Shown here: in pieces, positions 18,815 to 26,201 of the stretch | Layout of the letters: every line of letters begins with the position of its first letter | How positions within the stretch are numbered: the first letter of the stretch is position 1 | Assembly: GCA_038120295.1 (NCBI GenBank) | Contig: JAYOLL010000021.1 | Location: 6,118-70,117 of the forward strand | DNA: 64,000 nt | Direction of reading: 5' to 3' | Source: JAYOEY01 sp038120295 | GTDB taxonomy: Bacteria > Pseudomonadota > Alphaproteobacteria > MPNO01 > UBA2964 | Notes under the pieces: model-generated | Seen by the model: the letters and a program-made list of their open reading frames with translations, nothing else | Told to the model about the DNA's origin: nothing | Database searches by the model: none | Translations under genes and position numbers: made by a program

Positions 18815-19378
18815 CTAGCCGATCTTAAGCGTGTTCTCTTCAGGGAAGGCGTGCTGCGGTACCGGCAGGTTCGTCGGCGCCGGCCCCTTACGGATGCGAC
18901 CGGACAAATCGTAGTGCGACCCGTGGCACGGGCAGAACCAGCCGTCGAACTCACCGCGAACCTCGCCCTGCTTGGTGCCGGTCGGAATGCAGCCGAGATG
19001 GGTGCAGACACCGACCACGACCAGCCATTCAGGCTTGACCGTCCGGTCGCCGTCCTTCTGCGGGTCAGGCAGGTTGCCGCCGTCCTCCGCCTTCATCTTT
19101 TCGATCTGCTCCTTGGTGCGGTGCATGATGAAGACGGGCTTGCCCTGCCATTTGACGAGAATGCGCTGACCGGGCTCGATCGGCTCGAGATTGACCTCTG
19201 TGGTCGAGACCGCAAGCGTATCCGCCGCCGGATTCATCTGGTCGATAAAGGGCCAGGCCACCGCGCCGAGCCCGACCGCACCGACCGCACCGGTCGCCAG
19301 CATCAGGAAGTCGCGACGGGACTCGCCGTCGCCCTGACCCTGGCTATCCGTGGCAGCCGTATCCGCAGAACTTGCCAT
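18815..19378 (-). CDS. petA: Rieske iron-sulfur subunit of the bc1 complex
   Basis: This subunit carries the [2Fe-2S] cluster that takes electrons from quinol. The start is the ATG at 19378, preceded by AGAGGAAAG, rather than an earlier in-frame codon at 19432. The 187-residue product has a twin-arginine signal/anchor (SRRDFLML, residues 20-27) and both cluster loops: C125-T-H127-LG-C130 and C149-P-C151-H152. The two disulfide cysteines (130 and 151) are conserved. It is the first gene of petABC, divergent from trmL across a 178-base promoter region. Confidence 0.96.
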   Translation of the reverse strand: MASSADTAATDSQGQGDGESRRDFLMLATGAVGAVGLGAVAWPFIDQMNPAADTLAVSTTEVNLEPIEPGQRILVKWQGKPVFIMHRTKEQIEKMKAEDGGNLPDPQKDGDRTVKPEWLVVVGVCTHLGCIPTGTKQGEVRGEFDGWFCPCHGSHYDLSGRIRKGPAPTNLPVPQHAFPEENTLKIG

Positions 19379-19539
19379 GTCTTTCCTCTTGTCTGTTTGG
19401 CGAAACCTGAAAGCTTCGCAATTCTCCCGCAAGGTTCGGGCGGGGATTTAGCATATGAGGCCCGGTTAATACAGGGCCTGTATCTGTGCCTGATTTCGGG
19501 GCACGGGTATAATAGAAATAACTGATAATGCAAATATCG

Positions 19540-19554
19540 TTAACCAGAGATTAA
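19540..19554. promoter_or_regulatory. CtrA-type TTAA-N7-TTAA site
   Basis: TTAA at 19540-19543 and TTAA at 19551-19554 are separated by exactly seven bases, the full consensus for the alphaproteobacterial cell-cycle regulator CtrA. It abuts the trmL ATG (19557) in the trmL/petA divergent gap. Binding here could repress trmL or act on petABC. A chance match is possible but unlikely to be frequent in such GC-rich sequence. Confidence 0.4.
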
Positions 19555-19556
19555 CC

Positions 19557-20039
19557 ATGCGCCTTGCGCTGTACGAGCCGGATATTCCCCAGAATACGGG
19601 AACCCTGCTGCGACTTGCCGCCGTCCTCGGGATCGGAGTCGACATCATCGAGCCTTGCGGCTTCCTGCTGGACGACAGGAGGCTGCGTCGCGCAGGGATG
19701 GATTATCTGGAGAGCGTATCGATTATCCGCCACAACTCATGGAAAACATTTGAAAAACAACGGGTGGGAACCTGTTCATCCCGATTGCTGCTATTGACCA
19801 CCTCAGGCGATATCCCCTATTGCGACTTCGCGTACGAATCGGGCGATACGATAATGGTCGGGAGCGAGAGCGCAGGCGTACCCGACATGGTACACAATGC
19901 GGTCGACGCTCGGCTGCGCATCCCGATGGCGCCGAGCGTGCGCTCGCTTAACGTCGCCGTGGCGGCCGCAATGGCGCTCGGCGAGGCGATGCGTCAGACC
20001 GGCGGGTATGACAGGCTAGATATGGAGAAGGAACGCTGA
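19557..20039 (+). CDS. trmL: tRNA (cytidine(34)-2'-O)-methyltransferase
   Basis: TrmL methylates the 2'-O of the wobble nucleotide in certain leucine tRNAs using SAM. The 160-residue product is a minimal SPOUT methyltransferase without extra domains. It has LYEPDIPQNTGTLLRL at the N-terminus and the knot motifs MVGSESAGVPD and RIPMAPSVRSLNVAVAAA. Typical TrmL reads GxExxGLP, so SAGVPD is a slight variant. The stop codon overlaps the probable hemF start region. The trmL-hemF pairing is common in alphaproteobacteria. Confidence 0.9.
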   Translation: MRLALYEPDIPQNTGTLLRLAAVLGIGVDIIEPCGFLLDDRRLRRAGMDYLESVSIIRHNSWKTFEKQRVGTCSSRLLLLTTSGDIPYCDFAYESGDTIMVGSESAGVPDMVHNAVDARLRIPMAPSVRSLNVAVAAAMALGEAMRQTGGYDRLDMEKER

Positions 20040-20893
20040 GTATCGAAGAGAAAAAATCGAAAGCCGCCGCCTGGTTCGAGGAGTTGCGCGACCTGATCTG
20101 CGCGGCATTCGAGGCGATCGAGGACGAGGGCGGCGCCAACGCTGACGGGCAGGCTGCGGGACGATTCGAGCGCGAGAGCTGGACCCGCACCGACCATTCG
20201 GGCGCGGACGGCGGCGGCGGGACCATGTCGGTAATGCGCGGCCGTGTATTCGAAAAGGTCGGCGTCAATATCTCGACCGTATACGGCGAGTTTTCGCCCG
20301 AATTCCGAAAGGAAATTCCCGGCGCCGAGGAAAATCCCGACTTCTGGGCGGCGGGGGTCTCGCTGGTCGCGCATATGCGCTCGCCGCTGGTACCGGCGGT
20401 TCACATGAACACGCGTCATATCGTGACATCGAAGTCCTGGTTCGGCGGCGGTGCGGACCTGACGCCGATGTATCCAGACGAAGAAGCCGCCGAAATTTTC
20501 CACGCCGCCCTCAAAGGCGCCTGTGACGCACACGGCGACGACCATGAGAAATACAAAAAATGGTGCGACGAATATTTTTTCCTGCCGCACCGGAACGAGC
20601 CGCGCGGCGTGGGCGGAATCTTTTACGACTACCGCGATACCGTTGACTGGGACGCGGATTTCGCCTTTACGCAGGATGTGGGACGGGCCTTTCTGGAGGT
20701 CTATCCCCGCATCGTCCGGATGCGGAAGGACACGGCATGGACGGAAGAACAGCGCGAACACCAGCTGGTGCGTCGGGGCCGCTATGTCGAATTCAATCTG
20801 CTGCACGACCGGGGCACTAAATTCGGACTGCGCACAGGCGGCAACACCGAGGCCATCCTGATGTCGATGCCGCCGGAAGCGAAGTGGCCGTAG
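20036..20893 (+). CDS. hemF: Oxygen-dependent coproporphyrinogen III oxidase
   Basis: HemF converts coproporphyrinogen III to protoporphyrinogen IX in aerobic heme synthesis. The protein contains SVMRGRVFEKVGVN, the conserved HMNTRH with the catalytic-region histidine, the hallmark WFGGGADLTP, and FNLLHDRGTKFGL. The start is uncertain. The family-typical N-terminus (SIEEKKSKAAAWFEELRD) extends upstream of the TTG at 20084, but no ATG or GTG lies there before the frame runs into trmL. A CTG at 20036, 3 bases after an AAGGA site and overlapping the trmL stop, would give 285 residues. The TTG at 20084 would give 269 and cut conserved sequence. Confidence 0.9.
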   Translation: MSIEEKKSKAAAWFEELRDLICAAFEAIEDEGGANADGQAAGRFERESWTRTDHSGADGGGGTMSVMRGRVFEKVGVNISTVYGEFSPEFRKEIPGAEENPDFWAAGVSLVAHMRSPLVPAVHMNTRHIVTSKSWFGGGADLTPMYPDEEAAEIFHAALKGACDAHGDDHEKYKKWCDEYFFLPHRNEPRGVGGIFYDYRDTVDWDADFAFTQDVGRAFLEVYPRIVRMRKDTAWTEEQREHQLVRRGRYVEFNLLHDRGTKFGLRTGGNTEAILMSMPPEAKWP

Positions 20894-20958
20894 AGACTGG
20901 CCTGCCTCAGCCAATGATGTAGACTGCGGTCGAATCGACCGACTTTCGGGATCTACCT

Positions 20959-21501
20959 ATGAAACGTTTCGTCCCCTTCGCCTTCGTACTCTCGTTCGTT
21001 CTCAGCGGCATGCCTGCCGTGGCCCAGCAGAACCTCTCCATTGACGCTTTTGTCGGCATCTGGAGCGGCGGCGGTGTCGCGGAGAACGAGGACAGCGCCT
21101 ATTTCCAGACCACGGTACGGGATTTCGATGTCACGATTCGCCGGTCAGGCGCAGGCTTCCAGATCGACTGGACGACAGTCATTCGCAGGGGCGGCGCGCC
21201 CGACAGGCCAAAGATACGAAAACGGAAATCGACCAAAACCCTCACGCCCTCAGGCACGGGTGGCGTCTTCCGCGGCGCACGGAACGGCGATCCGCTGACC
21301 GGCGAGGAACTCTGCTGGGCTTATATCAAGGGATCGACGCTGTCGCTTTTTCTGATGACGATCGACAGGGACGGCACCTATACGCTGCAGCAGTATGACC
21401 GCGAACTGCGCGGATCCGGCATGTTCCTGACCTTCACGAGCCATAGCGACGGCGACCGCCAGCGCGTGGTAAAGGGACGGCTGATCAAGACGGGCGGATA
21501 A
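20959..21501 (+). CDS. Secreted hypothetical protein
   Basis: The 180-residue product begins with a clear Sec signal peptide (MKRFVPFAFVLSFVLSGMPA then VA-QQ, cleavage near residue 22). The mature part is small, basic and probably all-beta: FVGIWSGGGVAENEDS starts it, and the alternating pattern (FDVTIRRSGAGFQIDWTTVI, LTFTSHSD) suggests a lipocalin- or calycin-like barrel. I do not recognise a named family. There are 65 bases between hemF and its ATG. The 3' end overlaps cca tail to tail by 17 bases. Confidence 0.7.
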   Translation: MKRFVPFAFVLSFVLSGMPAVAQQNLSIDAFVGIWSGGGVAENEDSAYFQTTVRDFDVTIRRSGAGFQIDWTTVIRRGGAPDRPKIRKRKSTKTLTPSGTGGVFRGARNGDPLTGEELCWAYIKGSTLSLFLMTIDRDGTYTLQQYDRELRGSGMFLTFTSHSDGDRQRVVKGRLIKTGG

Positions 21502-22735
21502 GGCCCCGCAGCCGTTCGAGGCACGCATTCCTGTCCGCGGCAAAGCCGCCCTCGATCCACCAACGCTCCATCTCGGCGAGCCTTGCGCCAACCTCCGGCC
21601 CCTCCGCAACGCCGGCGTCGCGGATATCGCGTCCCGACAAAGGAAATCCCGGTACAGGCGCGCGGTCGGGCAGCGAATACAACGCATTCCAGGCCGACAC
21701 ATCCCGTTCGCCGGAATCTGCAGCATTTGCCGCACGGATCAGGACCAGATCGCGGAACAGGCTGTCCCCAAGCCGGTAGAGAACGACCCTGTTTCCGTCA
21801 TCGCCGGCGCGTGGTTCAGGCCAAATATCCGGCGCAGTCAGCCTTTTCAGGCGGGCTCCATCACGCGCCGCCATACGCAACCGTTTGGCGATCGCCGCAA
21901 CGCCGGCCTCATCCGCATCTACAAGAACGGCCAAGCGGCGAATGACGTCGCCGGGAACCGACAGGCCGGTTTCTACCTGCACCAGCGCCGCGAGCCTCTC
22001 GACATGCCGGACTTCCGGCAGCAGATAGGCCAGAACGCCTTCTTCCTCCATCAGGGCCACCGTCGGCGTCGGGTCGGGCGCGAGCAACAGGCGTTTCAGT
22101 TCCGCCCAGACCCTCTCCGCCGAGAGGGTGCCGATTTGCGACGCCATTTCGCGGCAGGCAGACAATGCGTCTGCATCCGCCGGCCCATCCCCGTAATGCG
22201 CATGGAACCGGAAGAATCGCAGCAGCCGCAACACGTCCTCTTCGATGCGCTCGCGGGCATTGCCGACGAACCGAACCCGACCGGCCCGAGCGTCGTCGAT
22301 GCCGGTCCCGGTTGGGTCGTAGAGAGCTCCGTCGGGATCGGCATAGAGCGCGTTGAAGGTGAAGTCGCGCCGGGCAGCGTCTTCCGCCCAGTCGTCAGTG
22401 AAAGCCACGACAGCGTGTCGCCCGTCGGTTTCTACATCCCGCCTGAGCGTCGTAACTTCGTATGGAACGCCATTGGCAACGGCAGTAATGGTCCCGTGCG
22501 CCTTGCCCGTCGGCACGGCGCGCAGCCCTGCTGCGTTCAGCAGCCGGATAACATCGTCAGGCGCCGCCGCGGTTGCAATATCGATGTCGGAGACAGGCCG
22601 GCCGACGACAGCGTCACGCAGACACCCACCGACGAAACGCGCAACATGGCCCTCCGCAGTCAGTGCCGCCATAACGGAAACCGTATCCGAACGGCGCATC
22701 CAGTCCGGGGGGGCTATTCTGCCTGAAGGTTCCAT
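21485..22735 (-). CDS. cca: CCA tRNA nucleotidyltransferase / poly(A) polymerase family
   Basis: The enzyme adds or repairs the CCA 3' end of tRNAs. The 416-residue product has the class II nucleotidyltransferase head: GGCLRD (residues 36-41) and the metal-binding D50-I-D52 in VSDIDIAT. It continues with RRDFTFNAL (motif B) and EDVLRLLRFFRFHA (motif D/E). The C-terminal half is helical with no recognisable HD hydrolase motif, as in short alphaproteobacterial CCA enzymes. Upstream lie DUF6111 and the CoA pyrophosphatase in the same orientation. Confidence 0.93.
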   Translation of the reverse strand: MEPSGRIAPPDWMRRSDTVSVMAALTAEGHVARFVGGCLRDAVVGRPVSDIDIATAAAPDDVIRLLNAAGLRAVPTGKAHGTITAVANGVPYEVTTLRRDVETDGRHAVVAFTDDWAEDAARRDFTFNALYADPDGALYDPTGTGIDDARAGRVRFVGNARERIEEDVLRLLRFFRFHAHYGDGPADADALSACREMASQIGTLSAERVWAELKRLLLAPDPTPTVALMEEEGVLAYLLPEVRHVERLAALVQVETGLSVPGDVIRRLAVLVDADEAGVAAIAKRLRMAARDGARLKRLTAPDIWPEPRAGDDGNRVVLYRLGDSLFRDLVLIRAANAADSGERDVSAWNALYSLPDRAPVPGFPLSGRDIRDAGVAEGPEVGARLAEMERWWIEGGFAADRNACLERLRGLIRPS

Positions 22736-22775
22736 CGGCCTGCCGCCCGCGTTCAGACGGGACGCAACGGCGCGG

Positions 22776-23000
22776 TCAGACCGCGCCGAACCACTCCGGG
22801 TAAAGAATCATGACTGTGAACGCCGCCAACATGCAGATCGCACTGGCGACGCCCAGCCAGACCCAGGGCAACGGCTCCCATTCCTCCCGCACGATGGAGC
22901 GCGAACCGCCGAATTTCGGCGGCATATAGGCACGCCAGAGGATGAAGGCCACGAAAGGAAAGCCGACGGCAAAAACGAACAGAAGAAGGATCCGGATCAT
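22776..23000 (-). CDS. DUF6111-type small membrane protein
   Basis: The 74-residue product has two membrane segments (about residues 3-24 and 47-69) joined by a short loop with SRSIVREEWEPLPWVWLG. It fits the small membrane proteins annotated DUF6111 in alphaproteobacteria, which lie between a CoA pyrophosphatase gene and cca exactly as here. Its start overlaps the Nudix stop by 4 bases (22997-23000), so it is translationally coupled. Function is unknown. Confidence 0.8.
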   Translation of the reverse strand: MIRILLLFVFAVGFPFVAFILWRAYMPPKFGGSRSIVREEWEPLPWVWLGVASAICMLAAFTVMILYPEWFGAV

Positions 23001-23587
23001 TCGTCCCCCAGAATTTGAGACAGCTCATGCAGTATGCGGGCCGTCAGACCCCAAATATAGTAATCGCCATAAGGCATTGCACGAAATTCCCGATGCGCGC
23101 CCTGTACCCATCGACGGTCGATCCGGTGATTGCCCGGGTCGCACACGAAATCGAGCGGCACCTCGAAAACCGACGCGACCTCGGAGGGCTCCTCAACGAT
23201 ATCGAACGGTGGGGTCAGAAAACCGACAACCGGCGCAACACGAAACCCTGTACTGGTATCGCGGACCGCGAGCCGCCCCACCAGTTCGACGGAAGAGGCC
23301 GGCACGCCGATTTCTTCGTGGGTTTCGCGGAGCGCCGTGGTCTCTGGCGCCGTTTCGCCGGGAGCGACCGTACCGCCGGGAAAGGAAATCTGCCCCGCAT
23401 GTTTGGGCAATGTCGCCGTCCGCCGGGTAAGAAGCACGGTCATGCCGTCTTCGCGATCAACCAGCGGCACCAGCACCGCCGCCGAACGCAGCATCTCGCC
23501 GGAGGTGGAGATTTCTCCGTTTACCGGCCAAATGGGATCGCTGTCGGCCCGCTGGCCGGACACCCGTTCCTTTACCCAGTCACGCAT
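22997..23587 (-). CDS. CoA pyrophosphatase (Nudix hydrolase)
   Basis: The enzyme splits CoA and its derivatives into 3',5'-ADP and phosphopantetheine. The 196-residue product has the NuCoA motif (LLTRRTATLPKHAG, ending in SFPGG at residues 68-72) directly before the Nudix box. The box runs G72 to V95 with RETHEEIGV. Its E-to-R spacing is one residue longer than the generic Nudix consensus, as in known CoA pyrophosphatases such as NudL. The gene heads the minus-strand unit Nudix-DUF6111-cca. Confidence 0.9.
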   Translation of the reverse strand: MRDWVKERVSGQRADSDPIWPVNGEISTSGEMLRSAAVLVPLVDREDGMTVLLTRRTATLPKHAGQISFPGGTVAPGETAPETTALRETHEEIGVPASSVELVGRLAVRDTSTGFRVAPVVGFLTPPFDIVEEPSEVASVFEVPLDFVCDPGNHRIDRRWVQGAHREFRAMPYGDYYIWGLTARILHELSQILGDE

Positions 23588-23607
23588 GACCCGGTCCCGG
23601 TCCGCTA

Positions 23608-24192
23608 CTAGACGATTTCACCCGGATCTCCGATCGGGAAGAACACGCCGCCGCTCCAGACGCCGAATGCGGGTCCATCGGCCGTCTCCCGCTCCACCGC
23701 CAGTTCCACGAGATCGTAGAACACCGCCCGGGCAATCAGCGCGTCGAGACCGGCCCTGACACTCACATAGGGCGACGGCTCCTCGGTCTCCGGATCTATC
23801 GAAACGCGGATCGGATGGTCGGGTCCAGCGATCACAATATCGTCAACATTGGTGCGGAAAGTCAGGTGCTGATCGTCGTCCGCGCCGGCGACCGTCATTT
23901 CCACCGCGAGAAACGGCGCGTCTTCGACCTGAATTCGACATTTCTCGACCGGAGTCTCAAGCCAGAAATCGCCGGAATTATCTCGCTTCAGGACGGATGA
24001 AAACAGCTTTACCAGTTGTTTTCGACCAATAGGTGACCCATGATAAAACCATGTACCGTCGCGCGTGATCCGCATATCGATATCGCCGCAGAACTGCTGG
24101 TTGGGCGACGAATCGGCGGCGGGTCCGGACAGTTTGGCGCCGAGCCCTTTTTGTAACGATTCCGCGAGAGTTGCTGACCCGGACTTATCCAT
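23608..24192 (-). CDS. DUF1285 domain-containing protein
   Basis: The 194-residue cytoplasmic product contains DMRITRDGTWFYHGSPIGR and LVKLFSSVLKRD, then a beta-rich C-terminal half. This layout is the DUF1285 family, found across alphaproteobacteria between a CoA pyrophosphatase and a MoxR ATPase. No catalytic motif is visible and the function is not established. It lies 20 bases upstream of the Nudix gene in the same orientation and is divergent from moxR with only 24 bases between the start codons, so their promoters must overlap the coding ends. Confidence 0.85.
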   Translation of the reverse strand: MDKSGSATLAESLQKGLGAKLSGPAADSSPNQQFCGDIDMRITRDGTWFYHGSPIGRKQLVKLFSSVLKRDNSGDFWLETPVEKCRIQVEDAPFLAVEMTVAGADDDQHLTFRTNVDDIVIAGPDHPIRVSIDPETEEPSPYVSVRAGLDALIARAVFYDLVELAVERETADGPAFGVWSGGVFFPIGDPGEIV

Positions 24193-24216
24193 TTACCGCT
24201 TTTCTCGCCTCTACCC

Positions 24217-25263
24217 ATGGAGACCGGATTGAACGATACCGCTTCCCTAGACCAGACCGCTGCGACGGGCGATTCCGCCGAGCCGCCGGCGAAGCTGGTT
24301 GCCGACATCGAGGCGCTGGGACAGCGTCTCGCGACGGTTCGCGACCGCATCGGCCGCATCATATACGGCCAGAAACAGGTTATCGACGAAACCCTTATCA
24401 CGCTGCTGGCAGGCGGTCACGTTCTGCTGATCGGCTTCCCGGGCCTTGGAAAGACGCTGCTGGTCGATACCCTGGGTACGGTGCTGGGGCTGGCTGACAA
24501 GCGGGTGCAGTTCACGCCTGACCTGATGCCGGCCGATATTCTGGGCTCCGAGATTCTGGAGGACACCGACGGAAAACGCGCTTTCCGCTTTATCGAGGGC
24601 CCGGTGTTTTGCCAGCTTCTCATGGCCGACGAAATCAACCGCGCCAGTCCGCGCACCCAGTCGGCTTTGCTGCAGGCGATGCAGGAACAGCGCGTCTCGG
24701 TCGCCGGCCAGTACCATCCCCTGCCCCATCCCTTCCACGTGCTGGCGACACAGAATCCGCTGGAGCAGGAAGGCACCTATCCGCTACCGGAAGCGCAGCT
24801 CGACCGGTTCCTGATGCAGGTCGACGTGCAGTATCCGTCGGAAACGGCGGAACGCGAGGTTCTGCTGTCGACCACGGGCGTCGAACGGCCGGTGCCGGAA
24901 CAGGTCATGACGGCGGACGATCTGATCGCGGCGCAGAAGCTGGTCAGGCAGATCCCTGTAGGCGAAGCGGTGGTCGACGCCATCCTCCGGCTGGTCCGCT
25001 CGGGCCGGCCGAACGATGACTCGGCAGACCCTTCGATCCGCGACCACGTCGCCTGGGGGCCGGGGCCACGCGCTAGCCAGGCGCTGATGCTTGCCTGCCG
25101 CGCCCGAGCGGTCCTCGACGGACGTTACGCACCGTCGGTTGACGATATCGTTGCGCTCGCGAAGCCGGTCCTGCGGCACCGCATGGCGCTCAGCTTCGCC
25201 GCTCGCGCCGACGGGGTTACGCTGGACGAGGTCATCGAACGGCTGTGCGCTCCTTTAGCCTGA
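24217..25263 (+). CDS. MoxR-family AAA+ ATPase
   Basis: MoxR ATPases are chaperone-like AAA+ proteins that work with VWA/DUF58 partners to mature metalloenzymes or membrane complexes. The 348-residue product has Walker A GFPGLGKT (residues 73-80), Walker B LLMADEINRASPRTQSALL (about 133-151), the sensor-1 region ATQNPLEQEGTYPLPEAQ and the lid motif RFLMQVDV. The 3' end overlaps the DUF58 gene by 19 bases. It leads a four-gene unit with DUF58, DUF4159 and a second membrane protein. The partner complex in this organism is unknown. Confidence 0.92.
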   Translation: METGLNDTASLDQTAATGDSAEPPAKLVADIEALGQRLATVRDRIGRIIYGQKQVIDETLITLLAGGHVLLIGFPGLGKTLLVDTLGTVLGLADKRVQFTPDLMPADILGSEILEDTDGKRAFRFIEGPVFCQLLMADEINRASPRTQSALLQAMQEQRVSVAGQYHPLPHPFHVLATQNPLEQEGTYPLPEAQLDRFLMQVDVQYPSETAEREVLLSTTGVERPVPEQVMTADDLIAAQKLVRQIPVGEAVVDAILRLVRSGRPNDDSADPSIRDHVAWGPGPRASQALMLACRARAVLDGRYAPSVDDIVALAKPVLRHRMALSFAARADGVTLDEVIERLCAPLA

Positions 25264-26186
25264 ATAGTTCCGCGCGCGGCGAACCGGGCGCAGCAGACCC
25301 GGCCGCCATACGCCGTCATGCTGAGCAGGCGTCAAGCCACCTGCCGCCTCTGATGGTGGCGGCGGACCGGGTTGCCGCGACCGTAGCGCAGGGCGTCCAT
25401 GGCAGACGGCGTGTCGGACAGGGCGATTCCTTCTGGCAGTTTCGTCAGTACCAGCCGGGCGATTCCCTTTCGCGCATCGACTGGCGGCAGACCGCCAAGC
25501 GCGAACATGTCTTTATCCGCGAAACTGAGTGGGAAGCGGCGCAGAGCGTCTGGCTCTGGCTCGACCGCTCTTCATCGATGCGCTACAGCTCGGCACCCGA
25601 CCGGCCGGAGAAATTCGAGCGCGCCGCGATTCTGACCCTTGCGCTCGCTTCGTTGCTGGTCCGCGGCGGCGAACGGCTCGCCATTCTGGGGTCGAGCGAG
25701 CCACCGTCGACAGGCCGCGCGGCTCTCGAACGCTACGCCAACGAATTTTCCCGAACGCCGTCGCCGGGCGATACGGGATCGGATGTCAGCGAACCGCCCC
25801 GCGCGGCCCTGCCGCGCTATTCCCGGGTGGTAATGGTGTCTGATTTTCTGATGCCGCCGGAGGCCTTGCTGACCTCGCTGCGGGGCTTTGCCTCGCTCGG
25901 CGTACGGGGACACCTGTTGCAGGTGTACGACCCTGCCGAACTGGATTTTCCCTTTCGAGGCAGGGTCCGGTTCGACGGCCTCGAAGGCGAAGGCTCGACG
26001 ATGATTGGGCGCGTCGAAGCCGTACGAAACGAGTATGTCGCGCTGATGGCGAGCCACCGAAAGGCGATTGAGGATATCGCCCGCAGCCTGGGATGGTCGC
26101 TGACCACGCATGGCACGCACCAGTCGCCGCAGGCCGCATTGCTGGCGCTCTACGGCGCGCTGTCAGAGCCGCTGGAAGGCTTTTAG
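25245..26186 (+). CDS. DUF58 domain-containing protein
   Basis: DUF58 proteins are the usual partners of MoxR ATPases and contain a degenerate VWA-like fold. The 313-residue product starts at a GTG overlapping moxR. It has the DUF58 hallmark YQPGDSLSRIDWR (residues 69-81) and a D-x-S-x-S type segment DRSSSM (107-112) resembling a metal-ion-dependent adhesion site. No membrane segment is obvious. The gene is in the middle of a tight operon, with 15 bases to the next gene. Confidence 0.88.
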   Translation: MRSFSLNSSARGEPGAADPAAIRRHAEQASSHLPPLMVAADRVAATVAQGVHGRRRVGQGDSFWQFRQYQPGDSLSRIDWRQTAKREHVFIRETEWEAAQSVWLWLDRSSSMRYSSAPDRPEKFERAAILTLALASLLVRGGERLAILGSSEPPSTGRAALERYANEFSRTPSPGDTGSDVSEPPRAALPRYSRVVMVSDFLMPPEALLTSLRGFASLGVRGHLLQVYDPAELDFPFRGRVRFDGLEGEGSTMIGRVEAVRNEYVALMASHRKAIEDIARSLGWSLTTHGTHQSPQAALLALYGALSEPLEGF

Positions 26187-26201
26187 GAAACGGCGCCGAC
26201 C

